DNA of 10,304 bases from Hemicentrotus pulcherrimus (taxonomy: Eukaryota > Echinodermata > Echinoidea > Camarodonta > Strongylocentrotidae), in NCBI GenBank assembly GCA_003118195.1, contig BEXV01000516.1:204523-214826 (forward strand), in the 5' to 3' direction. The notes under the pieces were generated by a model. It was not told the origin of the DNA. It worked only from the letters and a program-made list of their open reading frames with translations, and searched no databases. How positions within the stretch are numbered: the stretch's first letter is position 1; each line of letters opens with the position of its first letter. Both the position numbers and the translations under genes were made by a program. Below are positions 1 through 7,702 of this stretch, in pieces.

Positions 1-317
1 TTTCATGTCATATTTAGAATATGAAGGCATTTGAAGAGCCATGCTTTTCAGGGAACATGTTTAATCTGATGTTCTTCCACCCTTGCATAATAACAATGAT
101 AACGCTCACAAATTATTTGTTACCTCTTCCCAGAACTCAACCTTCTCTTTAAGTTAAGTCGAGCCTTAAAAATAATGATCATCATAATGGGCCCTGTGCA
201 CAGTAACTCAAACCAATTCATGTATCTTGCATATTTGTTAGGGCTCTGAATCATAAGTTATTGCGCCAAACCACAAAACATGGAACGACCGTTGTAAGAG
301 AGTTAAAAGGGGCTTAC
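1..317 (-). other. CAMK2: CaMKII intron after the regulatory exon (partial)
   Basis: Sequence left of the AAG|GTAAG donor is intron running off the window. The next expected CaMKII residues (GAILTTM) are not found here in any frame. No repeat or other gene is visible. Confidence 0.7.
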
Positions 318-401
318 CTTGAGTTTACGTCTAGCGTTGAACTTCTTCAAGCAATCAACGGTCTCCTGTCTGTGCATAGCTGAAGCATAGCGATCTCGGT
401 T
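318..401 (-). CDS. CAMK2: CaMKII exon, autoregulatory segment ([18 protein letters not shown])
   Basis: This exon gives 28 codons on the minus strand: [16 protein letters not shown] then [12 protein letters not shown]. It is the regulatory helix that blocks the active site. HRQET holds the autophosphorylation Thr (Thr286 in mammalian alpha) with the Arg at -3. FNARRKLK begins the calmodulin-binding segment. The acceptor CTTTTTCTTCCCAG has a strong pyrimidine tract; the donor is AAG|GTAAG. Both ends are phase 0 and the 84-bp length equals the vertebrate exon as I recall it. SAMH has a single Met at the redox-sensitive pair, like mammalian alpha (CM) rather than beta/gamma/delta (MM). The N-terminal NRDRY differs from vertebrate sequence. 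Confidence 0.97.
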
Positions 402-460
402 CTGGGAAGAAAAAGAAAAAAAGACAACGATAATGATGTTAACAACAACATAATTGACAA

Positions 461-532
461 AGATGATGATGATGATGATGATGACGACGACGACGAGGAG
501 GAGATGATGATGATAATAATAATGATGATGAT
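461..532. repeat. Compound trinucleotide microsatellite (GAT/GAC/GAG/AAT)
   Basis: Successive blocks of GAT, GAC, GAG, GAT, AAT and GAT repeats form about 72 bp. In the CaMKII transcript it lies roughly 60-130 nt upstream of the NRDRYAS exon acceptor. The minus-strand Ile/Ser homopolymer open frame overlapping it is an artefact. Confidence 0.95.
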
Positions 533-868
533 ATTTTTTTGTGATAAAGATGATAATAACAATAATGATAAGATGATAATGATAAATATTATATCCTTCA
601 TCAAATATTTATTGGTTTTTGATTGGTTGAGAGCTCTCACATGACCAGAAATAATTCAACGATTCTATGGTTGCTCTGAAAAGTACTATTTGGGAGTTGA
701 AAATTCATCAAGCGTACAGGATTTCAAATGCCTCAAGCAGGCAACTCCTGCAGTGTCACGGCATTCACGCCGCAGAATCTACGCTGAGCAGTGAGTCTGC
801 GAATTATTCTGCTTGGTTATAAATGTTTGATGTAGGATATAAAACAAGAAACACCCTGCCTTCTTTCT

Positions 869-926
869 GAGGTACTGGTTATAACCAAAGTAGTCACCTC
901 TTGCCCATAGTTTTAACCAGTACCTC
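869..926. repeat. Perfect 13-bp inverted repeat, 32-nt loop
   Basis: GAGGTACTGGTTA at 869-881 is exactly complementary to 914-926. It could fold into a hairpin in the intron transcript. No flanking duplication or second copy was found. Confidence 0.6.
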
Positions 927-1730
927 TCAAGACAATGATGATAGTAACAATTACAAGAATTATGATAATGGCTTCTTGTATACCACTCATGTCCCTAGAA
1001 CAAAAGCATTTCTGAACCATTTCATTATAAATAATCAAATAAAAAAATTGAAATAAAATTGAAATAAAAACAGTGCTTATAAAGCGCTTACCACCGAAGT
1101 CTCTAAGTGCTAAATAAATGAATAATCAAAGAATGAATAATTAATTAAACAATGTATTTCTACTCTACACCACTTCATACCTTACCTGTCTTCTCCCGTT
1201 CCTAGAACATGTCAATTAAATCAAAATCAAACGATATATTCCTGCTCTATGCATACTATTTGCAGGACAAAACTTACCCAGCTCCTCCAGTTCCATCACC
1301 ATGTCAAAATAAAATGAAAATTTTCTCTAAAGCTACAAATTTATAGGTTGATATGCTTAAAGAGAGTAATTATAGACAAGGGACGTAGCCAAGTAACATA
1401 ACATTATCCCCCTGCAGTTTTCATATCGCTCGCTTGTTCGGTAACCTGTTGCGCCACTCGGTCCTTGGCAGATTTCTATGGCGAGAATAATCATAAAAAT
1501 GACCTGGAGTGTAGACAAGGGCTCAATCAAGAAATAATGATCTTTGAAGAGTCTATTGCTCGGAACTAAGTGTGAGCTTGATGCTTTGTTTTGAGTGAAT
1601 CTCTTTAAGATGATAAAATCATGATAGAATCATCGTACGTAAAGCCGGGGTAATGATATAACTGCAAGGTCCTCAGGGGAGAACAGTATTACTACTGATG
1701 AGGCTATCCCTGGGTAAAGAAGGCATACTA

Positions 1731-1756
1731 CCACCACCAACCACCACCACCACCAT
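1731..1756. repeat. (CAC)n microsatellite, short
   Basis: ACCACCACCAACCACCACCACC-type sequence of about 26 bp makes false Val/Gly codons on the minus strand. No other feature is linked to it. Confidence 0.85.
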
Positions 1757-1974
1757 GAGAATAGAGAGGGGGTAAATGAGATGACATAGCATAACAAAAG
1801 GAAAGAAAGAAACAGCGTTCAGTAAATCCCCCACTTTATTTAGCTTTTTCAATGTAATTATCATAATCTTTTGTAATAACTATTACGATGTACATTATGT
1901 TCCATTATTGTATGATTGGTTATCATGTATATTATGTTCAATTATTTTAATTTTGATAAAGTGAAAATAGACAA

Positions 1975-1994
1975 ACTTGAAACTTGAAACTTAA
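1975..1994. repeat. (ACTTGAA)n short tandem, possible non-LTR tail
   Basis: ACTTGAA occurs twice and is followed by ACTTAAA. Short heptamer tails like this occur at 3' ends of some CR1/L2-type retroelements, but no coding part is seen upstream. An imperfect direct repeat of a TGTA(C/T)ATTATGTTC motif precedes it at about 1889 and 1927. Confidence 0.35.
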
Positions 1995-2010
1995 AAGCAA
2001 GAAAAAAAAG

Positions 2011-2140
2011 TGATGGAAAAATGAAGGAGAGATGGAGAGGATTATACGACGAGATATAGAGAGAGAAGAGAGAGATGGAATAACAGAAGACAGCGGGAGG
2101 TGGAAGAGCAGATAAGAGTTTGAAGATGGAGAAAGGATGA
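2011..2140. repeat. Purine-rich GAGAGA-type tract
   Basis: The plus strand is dominated by AAAAAAG, GAAGGAGAGATGGAGAGG and GAGAGAAGAGAGAGATGG-type purine runs. The minus-strand open frame over it (Ser/Phe/Leu-rich) is a low-complexity artefact. Confidence 0.7.
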
Positions 2141-2879
2141 GATATTCAAAAATATTAAGAAAAGAAGAAAAAAATGATAGGCAATGGATAACTGTAATGG
2201 AATGATTTACAGGGTGTCTAAAAAAAATGATATAAGTTTTTGATTGGCAACATCTTAAAAAGTTCTCATGCATTCTCAATGGAACCTCCTAGATAATGTG
2301 TTGGTATTCTTGCACATTTCATTATAGGGCTCTGCCTATTCAATACAGTGTGTACATAACAATACTGCAGCATTGTCATGAACGTAATTGATGCCTGCGC
2401 TGTCTTTCAATCAATTACTCAGGCTCGCTCATTTTTATTTATTTTAATACATTTTTTATATGCAATTTTTTTTAAATGCCTGACAATTTCAAAGAAATTC
2501 AAATATGTTTAATATTTTTGTATTTTTATTGTGACTTAAAACCGAACCACTCTTTGTTTATTTGATTATTAAACACCAAAAAAGAAACTAGCGTTGTTAA
2601 ATTTATCAATTGACATTCTGCCTCGTTTATCGCTTGATTGAGCCCTTATAAATCCAAGGGGAATGGCCTTCATACTCACTTGCAGTCTATTGTTCATCAA
2701 CTTTAATTTGAATAAATGGAACAAAAACAATCATTTAATTTAAAAAACATGTATAAAATAGCTATTTTTCAAATATTGTACAAACATCAGACAATAACAA
2801 TATCGATATAGCGGTCGACATGTTCCTGAAAATACACATACTTCAAGTTGCCCACGACAACCGATTAAAATGGCTGCCA

Positions 2880-2984
2880 ATGCAAACCTGTCTACAAAGA
2901 CCACCTGTTTTCAAAGACCACCTGTCTACAAAAACCACTTTTTGTGTTTCCCTTGGGTAGTTACTATAGACAGGTTTGATTGTA
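2880..2984. mobile_element. Diverged copy of the 6010-6168 MITE family
   Basis: The right end CAGGTTTGATTGTA (2971-2984) matches the right end of the 6010-6168 element with one change. CTACAAAGACCACC and CACTTTTTGTGT match its interior. The left end is degraded to GCAAACCTG, and the CTGTCTACAAAGACCAC segment is repeated inside. The plus-strand open frame here is element sequence. A further AACCACCTGCCAAAGACCAC fragment at about 3252-3271 suggests more family remains nearby. Confidence 0.7.
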
Positions 2985-3371
2985 TTACAGAGGGTCATAT
3001 CTCAAATTCTTTTCTCCAAAATGGCAGTCCTCTTGAGCATCAAGCATCAAGGGTACCATTGCTCATTCTAGTTTCCATGAGCCAATGTCTGTAGGGATCA
3101 TCTAGACTATGTGACCTACTATCTTTAAGCGGGACTGCACTACTTGTAGCTACTGTAGAGCCCTCTATAAAACAAACAATGCCTATGCGAACCTGTTGAT
3201 CCCTCATGGTCTCCTTTTTCTTGTTTTAATTGAGAGCTGATTTGATGAGATAACCACCTGCCAAAGACCACGCATGGAGGTCTAATCCCTTCTGGCCAAA
3301 CCAGTGCAGATAGGCTTCAAACTACTATGTTACAGATCGAGCAACAGAGCAAATAGTGTAAATTAATGACT

Positions 3372-3952
3372 ACCGTATTTGCCGGCGATAACGCCCAACC
3401 CTCGTATAGGCCGCACCCCCGATTTTGACCTTTAAAAAATAAAAAAATAAATAAAAAAATATAAATAAATTTTTTGGGGGGACGAAGTTGGGAGTCGAAC
3501 CCGGGTCGACACAGGTAGATTGGGAGCCGAAACCAGCGCCTTAGACCGTGCGGCTATCCTGCACCGATGCCTCAGTCTGCAGTTTTTTGTGATGTATACA
3601 TTGAAATGGATTGAAAACAACGATTTGCGTGCTGGATACTTCATATTTTATTTTTGCAATGCATTGGCACGAACTTTTATCAAGATCTATCGGCAGATGT
3701 TGATTTTGGAAGATAATTTGCATCTTCATGTCAACAATGCAAGGTAAAATTGTCGGTAAGATGTGTGGAAATGTCCTGTTCCATAGTGGTATAGTTATTG
3801 TACCATTCGTAGTCCCATATGTGCAAATTTGTGCTGGTTTTGACTTGATTTTTTAAAAAATTTTTACTCTGTCACCGTATATACGCCGCACCCCGACTTT
3901 TAGATTTTTTCTCTCCCGAAAATATTGCGGCGTTTACGCCGGCAAATACGGT
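3372..3952. mobile_element. Inverted-repeat element with ACCGTATTTGCCGGCG ends, 581 bp
   Basis: ACCGTATTTGCCGGCG at 3372-3387 is the exact reverse complement of 3937-3952. A second, direct copy of the sub-terminal GTATA...GCCGCACCCC(C)GA motif lies inside the right end (about 3876-3900), so the right side is internally repeated. The middle carries an A/T-rich run and a tRNA-like sequence. No transposase frame is visible. TA flanks the left end, but the right flank is TG, so a target duplication is not certain. Several pogo-like elements have similar ACCGTATTT ends, which is only suggestive. Confidence 0.8.
3481..3565 (-). pseudogene. tRNA-Leu-like sequence (tRNA pseudogene or SINE head)
   Basis: On the minus strand the A box TAGCCGCACGG (3546-3556) continues TCTAAGGCGCTGG, as in type II tRNA-Leu. 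The B box GGGTTCGACTCCC (3490-3502) is perfect, and a variable-arm-like stretch lies between them. The anticodon stem pairs poorly and the acceptor stem does not close, so it is probably not a working tRNA. An A/T-rich tract follows at its 3' side, as in tRNA-derived SINEs. Both polymerase III promoter boxes look usable. Confidence 0.7.
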
Positions 3953-4128
3953 GAAACAATGGAAAATCTAGAGCTCTTGATAAAAAAATGCAATTGAACA
4001 TCATTCGAGATGTTTTTTGACCTACTGGTAAACTTTAACATTCAAACTTGCATCGTTTCTGAATGATAGTTTGAAACCACTCACAGACGGTAAACTGTTC
4101 TTTTATATTCCCCTCTTTGCCTTTCCAG

Positions 4129-4275
4129 ACTGGTAGATCTTCAGGAACTTGCCCTCTAGGTACTCCACTACAATGTTGGTCTTCTTTGACGTCTTAAGAA
4201 CAGAAGTGCTANCCACTACAATGTTGGTCTTCTTTGACGTCTTAAGAACAGAAGTGCTATCCTCAGAAGTAAGTT
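4129..4275 (-). CDS. Coding-like segment (KTSKKTNIVVEYLEG), unidentified, low confidence
   Basis: When the 47-bp duplicate is counted once, the minus strand reads ELTSEDSTSVLKTSKK then TNIVVEYLEGKFLKIYQSGK with G/C-ending codons typical of real coding sequence. A TATATATCAG acceptor-like site precedes it; the only donor-like site after it is a GC type (AAG|GCAAAG). I do not recognise the protein and it does not match any CaMKII segment I know. On the plus strand the same region has a strong TTTCCAG acceptor and an AA|GTAAGT donor, but stops in all three frames. It could be a nested exon, a retro-copy fragment or an alternative exon. Confidence 0.3.
4165..4259. other. Exact 47-bp duplication around a single N: assembly join
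   Basis: 4165-4211 and 4213-4259 are identical over 47 bases and separated only by the N at 4212. This is the signature of two contigs whose overlapping ends were placed side by side with a token gap, rather than a biological tandem repeat. Collapsing one copy gives a continuous sequence. Confidence 0.9.
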
Positions 4276-4833
4276 CCTGATATATGTATTCTTTGCCGAA
4301 TAAAATTTCAGTGAATTACAGCTACGTGCATTTCATTGAGCCCTATTCTATGATGGCACCATAATATGTACATGCAACAGATAAGCATGTACACCAATCT
4401 CAGACGAGCATAATCACTTTTAGAAATGGATTATCACATTTTGATGGGAAATTTGTTAGCACAGTAGGTGTGGTAGGAGAGAATGATGCATGGTCACATG
4501 GTATCAATTGACCAATTAAATTGCCTACATTCTTGGACTTGTTTTATAAACATTCTTACCTATGTTAAACATCAGTAACCAGTACATCATGTCCTTGACT
4601 AATGACAAGAAGATACAATTGTTTGGAAATGTCTTTTATTTGGTAGATCACAGCCTTTTTTTGAAATATGATGATGTCTGACGAAATAAACTTCCTCGAA
4701 TGAATCCACTGATCTTTGGAAACCTAATGGACACTCTAGCCCTCCTTGACTATCAATAAATGGTCAATCAAATTATCACTACTCAAAACCCAAAGAGCAT
4801 CCCAAAAACTTATCTCTCCTAGTCCTGTGGCTA

Positions 4834-5454
4834 CTCCTTCATTTTCTAGTAAACCAAAAGAACTCACCTGTATTCATCGATGATAGGAAACTTGACAGAC
4901 CTCCTTCATGTCCAAGTAAACAAAAAGAACTCACCTGTATCCAGAGATGATAGGAAACCTGATAGACCTTCTTCATGTCCAAGTAAACCAAAAGAACTCC
5001 TACATGTCCAAGTAAACCAAAATAATTCACCTGTATCCATAGATGATAGGAAACCTCACAGACCTCCTTCATGTCCAAGTAAACCAAAAGAACTCACCTG
5101 TATCCATGGATGATCGGAAACCTGACAGACCTTCCTCATGTCCAAGTAAACCAAAAGAACTCACCTGTATCCATAGATGATAGGAAACCTGATAGACCTT
5201 CTTCATGTCCAAGTAAACAAAAAGAACTCACCTGTATCCATCGAGGATAGGAAACCTGACAGACCTCCTTCGTGTCCTAGTAAACCAAAGTAACTCACCT
5301 GTAACCATACTTGATAGGAAACCTGACAGACCTTCTTCATGTCCAAGTAAACCAAAAGAACTCCTTCATGTCCAAGTAAACCAAAAGAACTCCTTCATGT
5401 CCAAGTCAACCAAAAGAACTCACCTGTATCCATAGATGATAGGAAACCTGATGT
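4834..5454. repeat. 67-bp minisatellite, 8 full and 3 short (29-bp) units
   Basis: AACTCACCTG anchors recur at 4861, 4928, 5091, 5158, 5225, 5292 and 5417, and as AATTCACCTG at 5024. Shortened 29-bp units at 4995, 5359 and 5388 lack the same internal 38 bp and read straight from AACTC to CTTCATGTCC. Spacing is exactly 67 between full units. On the minus strand each full unit has TCTGTCAG or TCTATCAG (acceptor-like), then 24 nt, then GTGAGTT (donor-like). 67 is not a multiple of three, so long open frames through it are not maintained coding. Confidence 0.97.
4868..5447 (-). other. Candidate cassette microexons (24 nt each) within minisatellite
   Basis: In eight full units the minus strand holds AG|24 nt|GT at 4868-4891, 4935-4958, 5031-5054, 5098-5121, 5165-5188, 5232-5255, 5299-5322 and 5424-5447. 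Read in phase 0, the phase of the exons on both sides, they encode VSYHLWIQ (4935, 5031, 5165, 5424), VSDHPWIQ (5098), VSYPRWIQ (5232) and VSYQVWLQ (5299). The copy at 4868 has a stop and a broken acceptor (AA). A pyrimidine-rich TTCTTTTGGTTTACTT lies before each acceptor. Inclusion would add eight residues between KHPWIQ and NRDR. Splicing is not shown; these may only be decoy sites. Confidence 0.3.
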
Positions 5455-5850
5455 ACTCTTACCTACCTTCAAATTACAGCTATTCACGCCCGGATAGTGT
5501 CCCTCAAACATTAGTGATCCACGGTCCAACGGCATATCCATTAGACCAAGACACCCCTACAGAAAGACACTTACCTGCACCCCTAACCCCAATATGCTTC
5601 ATCTTGGACAAATAGAACCGACAACTAATTTTCCAGGAACATATGACATCCAGAGGAACATCATCATCATTATCTGGCACGGGAAGAAGGTGTCGGCTTG
5701 TAATTCGCGATCTCTGCTTCTTGGTTAGGCCTGTTGGAATTTTTTACTGCACATGCACAGTAGTGAAGTCATGGGAGATCAAAGCGATGCTCTCACCAAT
5801 AATTATCAATATGTCTTTGTGTCTTTTGAATTTGTCATAAAGATACTGAC
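5455..5850 (-). other. Intron sequence between minisatellite and CaMKII exon
   Basis: About 400 bp of ordinary sequence separates the minisatellite from the KHPWIQ exon donor. An open frame near 5643-5840 on the plus strand starts in a CATCATCAT run and has no recognisable motifs. I see no exon, RNA or repeat here. Confidence 0.5.
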
Positions 5851-5973
5851 CTGAATCCAGGGATGTTTTAGAGCCTGGCAGGCAGAGATGCGCTTTCCTG
5901 GGTTGACTGTCAGCATGCTATCTATCAAGTTCTTGGCTTCTGGTGTCACTGTGTCCCATTCTGGTGAAGGGTA
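5851..5973 (-). CDS. CAMK2: CaMKII exon, end of kinase domain (YPSPEW ... KHPWIQ)
   Basis: This exon gives 41 codons on the minus strand, opening [20 protein letters not shown] and closing [13 protein letters not shown]. It covers the last C-lobe helices. KRI carries the conserved subdomain XI Arg, and KHPWI is the usual end of a CaM kinase catalytic domain. The acceptor is CATTTTGCCAG|TAC; the donor CAG|GTCAGT has C at +3, weaker than usual. Both ends are phase 0 and the 123-bp length equals the matching vertebrate exon as I recall it. [10 protein letters not shown] plus the donor resembles the repeating unit of the minisatellite about 400 bp downstream in the transcript. Confidence 0.97.
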
Positions 5974-6009
5974 CTGGCAAAATGAAAATACAAAAGCATT
6001 GAAAAATGG

Positions 6010-6168
6010 TACAGTCAAACCTGCTTTAGTGACCACCTATTTACAACAAGCACATGTTTGTTTCCCTTGAAAATGGTTTCTCATTGAAACATGTACTTAA
6101 GGAACCTGTCTACAAAGACCACTTTTTGTGTATCGCTTGGGCAGTCGCTTTAGACAGGTTTGACTGTA
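6010..6168. mobile_element. MITE-like element with TACAGTCAAACCTG inverted ends
   Basis: TACAGTCAAACCTG at 6010-6023 is the exact reverse complement of 6155-6168, and partial similarity (CTTTAGTGAC / CTAAAGCGAC) continues inward. Excluding the outer TA on each side, the element begins CAGTCAAACC and ends GGTTTGACTG flanked by TA, the target site of Tc1/mariner-type elements. The interior has ACCTGTCTACAAAGACCAC motifs also found in the 2880-2984 copy. No transposase is encoded. It sits 37 bp from the acceptor of the CaMKII 5851-5973 exon. Confidence 0.85.
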
Positions 6169-6747
6169 TTACACTTTTGAGGGATGTGCCTAAACAATGA
6201 GACAAACATTAAGACAAACAATGAAACAGACTCCTGCATGCAATTTACAAATTGTTAGTAATGTAGCCCATAAAGCTTGGTCAGGTAATCAAACAACAAA
6301 AGAACCTGTGCTATCTTACAACCGGTTGTGAGGAAGTAGGCCAAACTCTTACTCCTGTAATGGGCTCTGACTGCCCCAAACAGGGTGATCTTCAAACCAT
6401 AAACAAGAGCATGCTCTGGTTTCATGTTCTTTGTCAGTCTTTTCTTATCTTCTCAGGCAATGGCACACCCCAATCTTATTGTATTTTTCCCCAATTGTTT
6501 TACTAAAATGATCTGAACATCACATTCCCTCTCGAGTCATATGCACTTCTTCAGTTTATTAATCATTTTTATCCTTCTATTCGGCCTCCTTCCTTTCATT
6601 GAATCATCTTTTAAATCTACTTTCATTGTTCACGGACTGTCTGCATTTGTTCCATTGTGCATGGGCCTTCTTTGCTTATTCTGCTTTTACATTTCTCTTT
6701 TTCACTTATACTACTCTTCATATCTCTCTCTGGAGCGTCATTGCCTT

Positions 6748-6822
<75 letters not shown>
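6748..6822. repeat. (CT)n microsatellite, about 75 bp
   Basis: A nearly pure CT dinucleotide run has one CCC interruption at 6781-6783. It lies about 120 bp left of the polypurine tract, so the same strand carries a pyrimidine tract followed by a purine tract. It creates false Ser/Leu open frames in every phase. Confidence 0.97.
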
Positions 6823-6826
<4 letters not shown>

Positions 6827-6944
6827 TTATCCCTTCTTCTTCTTTTGTTTTACATCTCCTCCACAATGCATCATAGCATCGGTGTTCCATTAAAAGATCA
6901 ATGTTTCCAGGAACCACAAGCACAATGACCCTCTCACAGTGACT

Positions 6945-7087
6945 GAAAGGAAGAGGGAAGGGGGGAGGGAGGGGGAAGAGGGAGGTGGAAGAGGGAGGGG
7001 GAAAAGGGAGGTGGAAGAGGGGGGAAGAGGGAGGGGAATGAGGGAAGGGGAGAGAGAGGGGGAGAGGGAGGGGGAAGAGGAAGGAAG
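6945..7087. repeat. Polypurine (GGGAAGAGGGAGG-type) tract, about 140 bp
   Basis: The plus strand is almost all purine, built from irregular GGGAGG, GAAGAGG and GAGAGAGG motifs with a few T interruptions. Purine mirror-repeat tracts of this kind can form H-DNA, and the many GGG runs allow quadruplexes. Open reading frames on both strands here are low-complexity (Arg/Glu/Gly or Pro/Ser/Leu) and not credible genes. Confidence 0.9.
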
Positions 7088-7185
7088 CTCATTTGCAGGC
7101 CCAAACCATTGTCAGCCATTGTGTGTAACCATGTCTTCACTACGTAACTACAATATGCTCTGTACTTTCCTCATTCGACACAGCC

Positions 7186-7312
7186 AGAAACTGTCAGATC
7201 TCGGCTCTGCACAAGGCCTTAAGCATTATGGTAAAGTGTCAAATTATCCCAAGACTTGTCAGATATAGGCTCTTCTCAAGGCTTTAAATTGACTAGGTAA
7301 CATTGCCTCAGA
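7186..7312. repeat. Two diverged tandem copies, about 65-bp offset
   Basis: TGTCAGAT followed by a GGCTCT...CAAGGC(C/T)TTAA pattern occurs at about 7192 and again at about 7257. The copies share the order of these blocks but are clearly diverged. No further copies are seen. Confidence 0.5.
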
Positions 7313-7517
7313 TTCTGGAAAAAAAAACCTGGATTTAGCTCATGCTGCCTTGATAGTTATAAACCTTTAGGTCAGTCAGGAAACCCATAACTTTTACAAG
7401 CTGATCGCCTGTCTGATTATCACGATACTTATGACTGGAAATTGAAATTTCATTTTCGTTTTCTTAACGGTTTTTATTAACACTTTAGTCTATTGGGGAA
7501 AATGAGTATGGTTAAAA

Positions 7518-7543
7518 GGGAGGGGGAAAGGGGAGGGGGGGGG
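7518..7543. repeat. G-rich run beside CaMKII donor
   Basis: The plus strand has GGG, GGGGG, GGGG and a run of nine G in 26 bases, enough for a G-quadruplex on that strand. In the CaMKII pre-mRNA it is a C-rich tract beginning about 19 nt after the donor of the 7562-7656 exon, where it could bind poly(C)-type splicing factors. That role is inference. Confidence 0.6.
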
Positions 7544-7549
7544 TAGTCA

Positions 7550-7702
<153 letters not shown>

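Larger units (their letters stand above)
402..5850 (-). other. CAMK2: CaMKII intron between KHPWIQ and NRDRYAS exons
   Basis: This 5449-bp interval is bounded by the CAG|GTCAGT donor on the right and TTCTTCCCAG|AAC on the left, both phase 0. Besides the elements listed separately, 533-868, 927-1730, 2141-2879 and 4276-4833 show only AT-rich sequence without recognisable genes, RNAs or exons. The N at 4212 means its true length is not exact. Confidence 0.8.

Noticed and set aside
347..640. Minus-strand open frame of 97 codons with Ile and Ser homopolymers
   Set aside because: It is made by the trinucleotide microsatellite at 461-532 and overlaps the CaMKII exon in a different frame.
1947..2279. 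Minus-strand frame of 110 codons, Ser/Phe/Leu-rich
   Set aside because: It is the complement of a GA-rich tract and low complexity.
2870..3094. Plus-strand frame of 74 codons starting MAANANLSTK
   Set aside because: Most of it lies in the decayed MITE copy and the remainder has no recognisable protein features.
3481..3565. A functional tRNA-Leu gene
   Set aside because: The anticodon stem and acceptor stem do not pair properly although the promoter boxes are intact.
3432..3747. Overlapping open frames on both strands
   Set aside because: They lie inside the inverted-repeat element and its tRNA-like sequence.
4839..5113. Open frames on both strands through the 67-bp minisatellite read as a repeat protein
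   Set aside because: The period is not a multiple of three, so the frame changes with each unit and the peptide repeats are not maintained.
6541..6928. Three overlapping plus-strand frames and one minus-strand frame rich in Ser/Leu or Arg/Glu
   Set aside because: All run through the (CT)n tract, which is open in every frame; no domain or splice support.
6934..7268. Arg/Glu/Gly-rich plus-strand and Pro/Ser-rich minus-strand open frames
   Set aside because: Products of the polypurine tract, with low-complexity sequence only.
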